From Siphonodentalium dalli (taxonomy: Eukaryota; Mollusca; Scaphopoda; Gadilida; Siphonodentaliidae), in assembly GCA_032622095.1 (NCBI GenBank), contig CP136061.1, positions 39,313,797-39,377,796 on the forward strand: a stretch of 64,000 nucleotides of DNA, written 5' to 3'. This document shows, piece by piece, positions 55,070 to 64,000 of the stretch. Within the stretch, counting starts at the first letter, position 1. Every line of letters starts with the position of its first letter. Made by a program: the position numbers and the translations under genes. The notes beneath the pieces are model-generated. The model ran no database searches, was not told where the DNA came from, and saw only the letters and a list, made by a program, of their open reading frames with translations.

Positions 55070-56766
55070 CGGGCAGGTCTTGGTGGTCTCATGGGCCCGC
55101 AGACAGTCTAATATGATGCCATATGGTAGTAGGATAAGGAATAAGCATATATTAGGAAAATTGACTTGCTGTGTCGTCCACCGGCGGGTTTATTAACCAT
55201 TTAAATGCCGATATTGACTAAAAGAACCCGGGAGAGCCCAGACGGACGCATAGACCCGACCATATTATATATTGATGACTAATGGTAGCGAGGCACTTAC
55301 TAAAGGTATATATTGCAAATATTGACTCGCTATCTTGTTCGCGGCCGGCTTCATTAACCCCTTAAATGACGATATGCGCCAGAAGAACATGGCGCAAGCC
55401 CGGGCACGCCCGGGCAGGTCTTGGTGGTCTCATGGGCCCGCAGACAGTCTAATATGATGCCATATGGTAGTAGGCTACATAATAAGCATATATTAGGAAA
55501 ATTGACTTGCTGTGTCGTCCACCGGCGGGTTTATTAACCATTTAAATGCCGATATTGACTAAAAGAACCCGGGACAGCCCAGACGGACGCATAGACCCGA
55601 CCATATTATATATTGATGACTAATGGTAGCGAGGCACTTACTAAAGGTATATATTGCAAATATTGACTCGCTATCTCGTTCGCGGCCGGCTTCATTAACC
55701 CCTTAAATGACGATATGCGCCAGAAGAACATGGCGCAAGCCCGGGCACGCCCGGGCAGGTCTTGGTGGTTTCATGGGCCCGCAGACAGTCTAATATGATG
55801 CCATATGGTAGTAGGATACATAATAAGCATATATTAGGAAAATTGACTTGCTGTGTCGTCCACCGGCGGGTTTATTAACCATTTAAATGCCGATATTGAC
55901 TAAAAGAACCCGGAGAGCCCAGACGGACGCATAGACCCGAACATATTATATATTGATGACTAATGGTTGCGAGGCACTTACTAAAGGTATATTGCAAATA
56001 TTGACTCGCTATCTCGTTCGCGGCCGGCTTCATTAACCCCTTAAATGACGATATGTGCCAGAAGACCATGGCGCAAGCCCGGGCACGCCCGGGCAGGTCT
56101 TGGTGGTCTCATGGGCCCGCAGACAGTCTAATATGATGCCATATGGTAGTAGGCTACATAATAAGCATATATTAGGAAAATTGACTTGCTGTGTCGTCCA
56201 CCGGCGGGTTTATTAACCATTTAAATGCCGATATTGACTAAAAGAACCCGGGACAGCCCAGACGGACGCATAGACCCGACCATATTATATATTGATGACT
56301 AATGGTAGCGAGGCACTTACTAAAGGTATATATTGCAAATATTGACTCGCTATCTCGTTCGCGGCCGGCTTCATTAACCCCTTAAATGACGATATGCGCC
56401 AGAAGAACATGGCGCAAGCCCGGGCACGCCCGGGCAGGTCTTGGTGGTTTCATGGGCCCGCAGACAGTCTAATATGATGCCATATGGTAGTAGGATACAT
56501 AATAAGCATATATTAGGAAAATTGACTTGCTGTGTCGTCCACCGGCGGGTTTATTAACCATTTAAATGCCGATATTGACTAAAAGAACCCGGGAGAGCCC
56601 AGACGGACGCATAGACCCGACCATATTATATATTGATGACTAATGGTAGCGAGGCACTTACTAAAGGTATATATTGCAAATATTGACTCGCTATCTCGTT
56701 CGCGCCGGCTTCATTAACCCCTTAAATGACGATATGCGCCAGAAGAACATGGCGCAAGCCCGGGCA
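55070..56766 (+). repeat. Left arm of the foldback: five ~340-bp dimeric units
   Basis: Units start near 55070, 55412, 55756, 56093 and 56432. Each has two related halves of about 170 bp: one with CCACCGGCGGGTTTATTAAC, the other with GCGGCCGGCTTCATTAAC. Units 2 and 4 share private variants (GTAGGCTACATAATAAGC, GGGACAGCCC). Units 3 and 5 share others (GGTGGTTTCATGGG). This implies amplification as two-unit blocks of about 680 bp. Confidence 0.8.
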
Positions 56767-58000
56767 TAAGCGATACCATTCTTATACAATATTGCAAACA
56801 TCTAGCACATCATGGGTCACCCACTAAGACAGGGGCCGTGTAGTAGATGCACATCTAGTTAGATCTGTTCAATAACATAGCTTTCGGCATCAGGCCTTGA
56901 TCAGTGATGATATATCATCACTGACGAAGACCTTGTGCAGAAAGCTATGTTATTGGGTAGAACTATGCAAACAGTTTGAAAAAGTTTTGAATTATATATC
57001 TATTCACGTGTATGTATATATTATACTTTCAATTGTGCTATTAGTAGGTATGATTGTTATATATCTTGTGGTTCTCATATTTGTTTTGCTTGTTATATAT
57101 TATTCATAAATGGTTTCATGAACATTCCTGGAAATCATATATGCACGAACTGTGAGAAACAAATTAGTTAGAAATCAATCACTCTTGAAGTTTAACATAT
57201 GAACATTCCGCCAATCACCCAATTGTTACTAACTAGTTTTAGCATCCTTTGTTAACTGTAAACATTTGAAAATGTCCGATAAAACTTTCGAAAATACACA
57301 TATATATGGAAGTTCGAGTGATTAGATTTCCGGGAAATGTTCTAAACAATTTGACAAAATTATATTCATTTGCCCTATATTGCAAACACGTGTATATATG
57401 TGTGGCTTATATAGTACTGTTGGTGGACATTTTTCGTTTCAGCTGTTGTGAGTTTTCCCCATAAGTGCTTTTATACTATCATGTACATATTGTTTCCCGA
57501 ACATTCCTGGAAATTATACGCGTATACACAAATATTCTGTTTATTTGAGAATTTAGAAATTTTAACTGATCTATACACAGAACAACTTATTTGAAGATAG
57601 CTATTCTGTTTTTCTCGGACAAAATGTCCTGCAATTTTAAGTTCTATAACTTACCAAAAGGGAAAATATAGAGATTAATGGAATATAAATTATGCATGAC
57701 GCATAGTTTCATTTCTGAAATTGAAATGACAATTATTTGGATGGAGTTTTGTTATCGTACTTCTGTCTCCATTATAGTAATATCATTCAAGCGATTCTAT
57801 TTCCGGGAAATGTTGTGCACAGTATGATTTTTACTTGCAAATATATTTATGTATAAAATGTTTCAAGGTGATGTGATATATATATATATTTTTTTTTTAT
57901 TTACTGATAGTGCCGTTTAGATGAAATAAAGTTTATAAGTTCTCTAAAACCTTATTATTTATTCCCGTAGTTCACCCCGTGTACGTGGTATATCGCCAAA
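56767..58000. other. Central region of the foldback element, non-coding
   Basis: AT-rich, no convincing gene. It contains a strong hairpin at 56870-56957 whose arms begin AATAACATAGCTTTC and meet at TGATGATATATCATCA. Short inverted motifs GAACATTCCTGGAAAT and TTCCGGGAAATGTT recur at about 57120, 57330, 57497 and 57800. The single open frame at 56897-57109 is hydrophobic low-complexity sequence and is not called. Confidence 0.6.
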
Positions 58001-58009
58001 CCCGAGAAG

Positions 58010-59860
58010 TCTCCAGGGTTCTTCTAGTTAATATCGGCATTTAAATGGTTAATTAACCCGCCGGTGGACGACACAGCAAGTCAATTTTCATAATCTATGC
58101 TTATTCTGTATATATCCTACTACCATACGACATCATATTAGACTGTCCGCGGGCCCATGAGGCCATCAGGGCCTGCCCGGACTTGCCCGGGATTTCCCGT
58201 GCTCTCTTGGTGCATATCGTCATTTAAGGGATTAATAAAGCCGGCCGCGAACGAAATAGCGAGTCAATATTTGCAATATACCTTTAGTAAGTGCCTCGAT
58301 CCCATTATTCATCAATATATAATATGATCGGGTCGCTGTCGAGGCTCTCCCGGGTTCTTTAAGTTAATATCGGCATTTAAAGTGTTAATAAACCCGCAGG
58401 TTGATGACACAGCAAGTAAATGCTTATTCAGAATCCTACTACCGTACGGAATCATATTAGACTGTCCGCGGGTTCAGGAGGCAGCCAGGGCCTGTCCGGG
58501 CTTACCCGGGGTTGCCGCGTTCTTCTGGCTCATATCGTTATTTAAGGGGTTAATGAAGCCGACGGCGAACGAGATAGCGAGTAATATTTGCAATATACCT
58601 TTAGTAAGTGCCTCGCTACCATTAGTCATCAATATATAATATTATCAGGTTTCTGTGTCCGTCCGGTCTCTCCCGGGTTCTTTTAGTTAATATCGATATT
58701 TAGAGGGTTAATAAACCCGCCGGTGGACGACACAGCAAGTCAATTTTCAAAATATATGCTTATTCTGTATCCGACTACCATGTGACATCATATTAGACTG
58801 TCTGCGGGCACATGAGACCACCAGGGCCTGCCCGGGCGGGCCCGGGCTTGCGCCGCGTTCTTCTGGCTCATATCGTTATTTAAGGGGTTAATGAAGCCGA
58901 CGGCGAACGAGATAGCGAGTCAATATTTGCAATATACCTTTAGTAAGTGCCTCGCTACCATTAGTCATCAAAATATAATATTATCAGGTTTCTGTGTCCG
59001 TCCGGTCTCTCCCGGGTTCTTTTAGTTAATATCGATATTTAGAGGGTTAATAAACCCGCCGGTGGACGACACAGCAAGTCAATTTTCAAAATATATGCTT
59101 ATTCTGTATCCGACTACCATATGACATCATATTAGACTGTCTGCGGGCCCATGAGACCACCAGGGCCTGCCCGGGCGTGCCCGGGCTTGCGCCATGGTCT
59201 TCTGGCACATATCGTCATTTAAGGGGTTAATGAAGCCGGCCGCGAACGAGATAGCGAGTCAATATTTGCAATATACCTTTAGTAAGTGCCTCGCAACCAT
59301 TAGTCATCAATATATAATATGTTCGGGTCTATGCGTCCGTCTGGGCTCTCCGGGTTCTTTTAGTCAATATCGGCATTTAAATGGTTAATAAACCCGCCGG
59401 TGGACGACACAGCAAGTCAATTTTCATAATATATGCTTATTCTGTATCCTACTACCATATGACATCATATTAGACTGTCTGCGGGTCCATGAGATCACCA
59501 GGGCCTGCCCGGGCGTGCCCGGGCTTGCGCCATGTTCTTCTGGCGCATATCGTCATTTAAGGGGTTAATGAAGCCGGCCGCGAGCGAGATAGCGAGTCAA
59601 TATTTGCAATATATACCTTTAGTAAGTGCCTCGCTACCATTAGTCATCAATATATAATATGGTCGGGTCTATGCGTCCGTCTGGGCTCTCCCGGGTTCTT
59701 TTAGTCAATATCGGCATTTAAATGGTTAATAAACCCGCCGGTGGACGACACAGCAAGTCAATTTTCACAATATTTGCTTATTCTGTATCCTACTACCATG
59801 TGGCATCACATTAGACTGTCTGCGGGCCCATGAGAACACCCGGACCTGCCCGGGCGTGCC
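58010..59860 (-). repeat. Right arm of the foldback: inverted ~340-bp units
   Basis: Same units as the left arm in opposite orientation, about five and a half copies with more substitutions and one shortened unit (about 58340-58470). The unit at about 59190-59390 matches the left unit at 55875-56069 exactly, including its private changes. Confidence 0.8.
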
Positions 59861-59890
59861 CGGGCGTGCCCGGGCGTGCCCGGGCACTAA

Positions 59891-60130
59891 TTAGTCACAC
59901 CCGTTTCCACACATGGTGAAATCAGAGCGATCAAAGCTGTCATGAATGACATGCTCCGAAAAGTCTGTATAAATCCAACGACCAGATCCTTCGTGAATTG
60001 CAACGCCCATATCCTTCTTAAGATGCAAGGAGCAGCTGACGGACTTATTGGCGGGAAACAAATGAAAAAAATAAAATGGACGCACGGAAGAGACTAGACC
60101 TCGGTAAAAAATAAACAAGAGCACGCCGTC
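59891..60130 (-). pseudogene. ORF fragment abutting the right end of the giant foldback
   Basis: The minus-strand frame holds FPANKSVSCSLHLKKDMGVA, then EGSGRWIYTDFSEHVIHD, and finishes FTMCGNGCD at a stop inside the element edge. The residue mix is protein-like, but upstream sequence turns into low-complexity repeat. It could be a remnant exon interrupted by the element. It is not similar to the fragment on the left side. Unrecognised. Confidence 0.22.
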
Positions 60131-60289
60131 GGGGCGTGGCATAATACGCCCGTTTCTGGAGTAGAGTGGGGCAAGGTTTAATTCATTTGTTTGAAACCTT
60201 TGACTTAAGACGAAATAATAACAAAACATAAAGAAGAATGCGTGGTATTTTTGACTGAAAAATTCACATACCATTTTTTTTTATCAATC

Positions 60290-60705
60290 AGAAACCTCAA
60301 AATAATATAAACATTTTAAGTTGAAATTAATATACCTTGTTACCAGTGAGAAATAACCACATCAAAAATCATTCCATCCAATCCAAATTCCATATGTATA
60401 CCAAATTTGGTTCAGTTCACTCGATTCAACCTAAAGTTATCATCTGGAAAGCGTATATCAGGTAAAATCTAAGTCGAAAAAGGGGTATAACTCAGTCAAA
60501 ATCATGCGGACGAAACCCATGTTCGAACTTGATCTGTATTTTGGTGTGGTAAACATACCAAATTTGGTTCAGTTTACTCGATTCAATCTAAAGTTACCAT
60601 CAGGAGATCAAAACCGGACGGACGACGGACGGGCGGACGAAGGACGAGCGGACGGACAACCCATTTACATAATACGACCGTTTTTTTCAAACGGGCGTAT
60701 AAAAA
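60290..60705 (+). repeat. Decayed dispersed repeat with GGACGGACG tail
   Basis: ACCAAATTTGGTTCAGTT occurs twice (about 60408 and 60558), each followed by CTCGATTCAA and CTAAAGTTA. A GGACGGACGACGGACGGGCG tract and TTCAAACGGGCGTATAAAAA follow. From memory this layout is common in mollusc and other invertebrate repeats. No coding. Confidence 0.55.
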
Positions 60706-62149
60706 TCCAACAGCTTCAAGGCAGTTGCAATTTTGGCTGAACGTACAAGACAAACAGATAAATATCTAGATAAAATGGTTGACAACAGATACGTGTTCAC
60801 AACTTACACTCGTAAACTCGAGTTAGCAGTAGAGCTGTGTATGGCACGACTCGGAACCTCAGACAGTTTTGCACATCTTGACTTTAAGGGCATGACTTGT
60901 CTTGACAGCAGTATGTACTACCCCTATTAAAACAGACTATTAACTTATATAAAAGTTATTATTTTGCTGAAGATACGGACTCGGTGGTGTTCGCTCTAGA
61001 AGCAATGATAAATTCTGTGGATGAGACATCCAGAGGAGAGATTTTGACTATAGTTTTCGGTTTATAGGATGGTTGTGTACATATTTTGATGGAATCACAC
61101 TGCATTCGGTCACTGTCTTGTTGCTATTATATTTCTGCCATACTACATATATAGAAACGGGTGGCTACCACCATCCAACTTATATCGTACTTGGGTCCGG
61201 ATCTTATGACATGTGCCATGGTCAACAGGCCACCTTGGATTTCAGTATTACCCAGTGTAAATCCATTATCACACGCTACAAACCATACCATGCCTTTGGT
61301 CCGATCATAATGGAATTGATGATGGAGGTTGACATTTACAAGATGTGAATGCCCTCTGATGGCAATCATGGATTTCAAAAATGAATTCTTTAGCAAAGGC
61401 TATAGACTGTACCATGTGTCCGTTCATCGTGACTTTTATCATTGAGGTTGACATTTACACGCGATGGAGAAGAATGTGCGGTCAATCGGCAAACAATATA
61501 GCAGAAGTTTCGGCTACAGACTGTACACATTTGTCATGTAGTTTGATACATGTTGTTTCATGGTTCATTCACAAAAAGCCATGACCATCATCATGGCCAA
61601 GGGCATGTCAAGCTACAGTGCCATTGACACTTTCATTAGTAACGAATTTGCACACACTTTCGGACGTTATGTGCTCTAAAATAAGTACATAAATACGAAA
61701 CGCATATATGTAAGTACTATATATGCATTGGAAAAAATGTGCAGATTGAAGTGATGAACACGTTCGTTCAGTACGTCCTTTAATATTATATATAGTCCAC
61801 ATATAAGCTTTACACTTGCAGTATACTTAGCAATCTATTTTAATCCTCACAGCATGGTAATATATGCCAATTACCATGTTTAATTTGGGGCGTGAAATGT
61901 ATGAGCATATTTAACAAAATTGCGGAGAGTTTAATTTATTATGTATTTTTATGGGAGAATCCGGAAGACCCCCCCCCCCCCTCCCCCACCCTCCCCAATC
62001 AGTGTGACCAAAATTACGACGGAGTACTATGGCAAACTCCCTGGAAATCCAGCTTTATGAATGGTGTGTCTAAAACGCGTCAAATAAAGGGCGATCGTGT
62101 TCCCCGGAAGTTGACAGCATAAACAATGGGCGACCATAGGAGGGTGGGT
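60706..62149. other. Non-coding, probably old repeats
   Basis: GAGGTTGACATTTACA occurs twice (about 61327 and 61445) with loosely similar surroundings, suggesting a roughly 118-bp imperfect duplication. A C-tract lies at about 61970-61983. Frames at 61073-61348 and 61381-61584 look like repeat-derived sequence. Confidence 0.4.
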
Positions 62150-62285
62150 GGACCGTTTGTATCGTCTTCTTGATTATATGTGTGTTATTATGTTATATTG
62201 TGTTGGGAGAGGGGCTTCGTAAGTTGCACTTGTGCCCCAATCAATTGTGTATATTATGCAAATAAAATATGTTTCAATTCAAAAA
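62150..62285 (+). repeat. Possible non-LTR 3' tail, second copy
   Basis: GGGAGAGGGGCTTCGTAAGT, CTTGTGCCCCAATCAA and AAATAAAATATGTTTCAA match the tail at 12710-12815. Confidence 0.5.
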
Positions 62286-62559
62286 GGGGGATGGACTGAC
62301 CGCATACGATCCCTAGCGATCAGCTCACACAGGAATCAGGGAGCTAAATGTGTTCCAGAGTCGGGGAGCGAGTGCACCGTGGAATGAGGTGAATGTAACT
62401 GAATAATGACCTTCATCTGATACACGTGGGACGTTATTAAAGGATGACATCGTGTTTATTTGATTTGTACATCATATATAAACAAGAAAACTAAGATGCA
62501 TGCATCAGGTCGGCCGTGAACTATCTACCATAGAATTGTTGTAGCTATCGATTATACAT

Positions 62560-63215
62560 TTTGGAACACCTGTCTGTATGTATGTGTGTATGCATGAATG
62601 CATGTGTGTATGTGTTATAGACTCTAACACTGCTCGACTGATCCGACTCGGATTTGGTATTTAACGTGTCAACTTGACAATATAGGCATGTTTCTGGACC
62701 TTGACCGATCCGACTAAAAATTTGTGTGTAGGACTACTTCGATCCCGGGAGCAATATTGACGGGTCCAATTTCACGTGGGACCATGTTCTCGAACGTGCT
62801 GATGTGGGCATGTTTCTGGACTATTTGGACGGGTCAAATCTTGATCAGGACCTGACTTTGACATTCAAAAAGATCAATTCAAGGTCAAATCTGGTAAAAC
62901 GAAGTATTTCAACGAAATATAATACCTACTGTCACTTTTGTCCCAGGAGTGTTTCGGGTGGGTCAAATTATGACCCTGACCTGATCTTGACATTCAAAAT
63001 TGTCAATTCAAGGTCAAATCGGGTAAAGCCGGGCGGATTTCGACGGGTACTTTTGTCGTGACTTTTGTCCGGGGAGTGTTTTGGGCGGGTCAAATCGTGA
63101 CCCGACATGACGTTCACCTTTAAAATGGTCAATTCAAGGTTAAATCGCGCAATTCTCCGAAAATCAGAGGGGAACATCCCGGACGAAGTAGGGTCCACCA
63201 GCTACTATTATATAT
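62560..63215. repeat. Dispersed repeat with ~3 internal direct copies
   Basis: The segment GGAGTGTTTCGGGTGGGTCA ... CAAAATTGTCAATTCAAGG occurs about three times (62810-62900, 62945-63030, 63075-63150). It is preceded by a (TGTA/TGCA)n stretch at 62570-62615 and TGCTCGACTGATCCGACTCG. The theme recurs in CCCGGGAGCAAT and AAATCGGGTAAA. Non-coding. Confidence 0.65.
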
Positions 63216-64000
63216 TTCTAGATTTAGTTACAAACTAAATACCTGTATATTGTACAAAGAAATGTTTGACAAATATATCTGTATCAATATTACCATACGG
63301 GTCATTAAAATAGATACGACGAAACAAATTTTGAAGGGTGCATGGTATCAGGTAAATTTTTATATTTCAAATGATGACAGGAATGCGGAAAGTTGAAGTA
63401 CCTACGTAATACTGGCTATCCGAATGAAGAGATATACATGTATATAAAAACCAAAATAGAAGATGACTGCTGGCGACAATGTTTTCCAAAAAAATTCAAA
63501 GCATTCGATAGGTCCCATCTAGTTGTCAGCCCGAAGATCAATATAAAGTTTGGTGACTATCAGATGAGGGATATGACTGTACAGTTGCTAAACAATTCAG
63601 TCACGCAAAAGAGGATCAAACAGTAAGATACCAAATTGCTGCCTGTGGTAATGTTTTTTAACGAAATTCGGGAAAATTAGATTACTCTCCCCCTGGTTAT
63701 CCAGAAGATCATTGTGGAATCTGGTGACGATCGGACAAGGGGTGTCGTCTGTAGGATCAACCAAATTATTTAGCCATAAAAATAGTAAAATTCAAGATCA
63801 CCGCTGGCAGTGATGTCTTCACAAGGACAGCTTGAGAACAAAACATGGCTCACATCTAGCGGTGACCCAAACTATCCACATGAGAAAAAGTTCTCCAATA
63901 AAAGCTGGCTGCAGGGTGCGCCAATTGATTCAAATTCGAAATTTAACAGGGTGTACTGCTTGTGGCCATGTTTTCCCCGCAAATTTGATAGACTGATGGA
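63216..64000. other. Probably old dispersed repeats up to the window end
   Basis: AAAATTCAAGATCACCGCTGGC and ACTGCTGGCGACAATGTTTTCC recur loosely (63460, 63795, 63950). The frame at 63393-63626 overlaps this theme and is not called. The region runs off the window. Confidence 0.4.

Larger units (their letters stand above)
55002..59900. mobile_element. Giant foldback DNA element, 4.9 kb, non-autonomous
   Basis: Ends are inverted copies of GTGTGACTAATTAGTGCCCG, followed by CCCGGGCA/CCCGGGCG runs. A CCG triplet flanks both ends (54999-55001, 59901-59903), a possible 3-bp target duplication. The left arm (about 55070-56766) has five roughly 340-bp units. The right arm (about 58010-59860) has the same units inverted and more diverged. 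The centre (56767-58000) is mostly unique. No transposase is encoded. The superfamily cannot be named from these ends. Confidence 0.75.

Noticed and set aside
55875-59388. Identical 64-codon frames at 55875-56069 (minus) and 59194-59388 (plus), as a conserved gene
   Set aside because: They lie within inverted foldback units; identity reflects DNA copying, and other units do not keep the frame.
63393-63626. 77-codon plus frame near the window end
   Set aside because: It overlaps recurring repeat phrases and has no recognised motif.

Overview
The window looks like a stretch of nuclear genome from an invertebrate animal. It is AT-rich, very poor in genes, and dominated by short inverted-repeat DNA elements, minisatellites and duplicated non-coding blocks. 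Spliced exons with GT/AG borders rule out a prokaryote. Three things make a lophotrochozoan (probably mollusc-like) source plausible, though this is inference: a hillarin/kyphoscoliosis-peptidase (KY) gene, a 5S-rRNA-like SINE head with a CT tail, and repeats ending in GGACGGACGG-type tracts.

Genes. One gene can be supported well. It is a minus-strand KY/hillarin-like gene whose last four coding exons lie at 9046-8870, 8028-7870, 7334-7111 and 6200-5576. Their phases fit exactly: 1185 nt gives 394 residues plus a stop. A further exon-like block with phase-0 borders lies upstream on the same strand (21038-20772) and may belong to the same gene. The transglutaminase-like core keeps its His and Asp, but Thr stands where the Cys nucleophile is expected, so a non-catalytic role is likely. 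Weaker coding candidates are at 28864-29268, 26254-26460, 46300-46569, 53566-53835 and 54593-55008.

Mobile elements. A hairpin module of about 70 bp occurs throughout (CCAATGCATTCTCTTATATA ... TATATAAGAGAATGCATTGG). It usually comes as an inverted pair. It sits inside elements with quite different outer ends: a family ending GTGACCCGCC with 4-bp target duplications, and at least three TTAA-flanked families (CCCTTTACCC, CTCTTTCAGTGCC, and a GGAGC-type family). The TTAA families look like non-autonomous piggyBac-type elements. Other inverted-repeat elements are at 1200-1349, 9188-9404, 16985-17395, 26104-26803 and 52984-53390. A 4.9-kb giant foldback element at 55002-59900 has arms built of roughly 340-bp repeats.

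Layout. 0-9 kb: KY gene 3' half and small elements. 9.9-11.8 kb: 50-bp minisatellite next to a tRNA-like motif. 13.9-14.7 kb: amplified hairpin element. 16.4-20.1 kb: three tandem arrays. 22.6-31 kb: hairpin elements. 34.7-38.3 kb: two element-derived minisatellites. 39-46.2 kb: several copies of a roughly 370-bp repeat plus a 36-bp array (43.6-45.5 kb). 49-52.3 kb: SINE, duplicated block and a 24-bp array. 55-59.9 kb: giant foldback. 60-64 kb: decayed dispersed repeats. Most long open frames come from tandem arrays whose unit is a multiple of three and are not regarded as genes.
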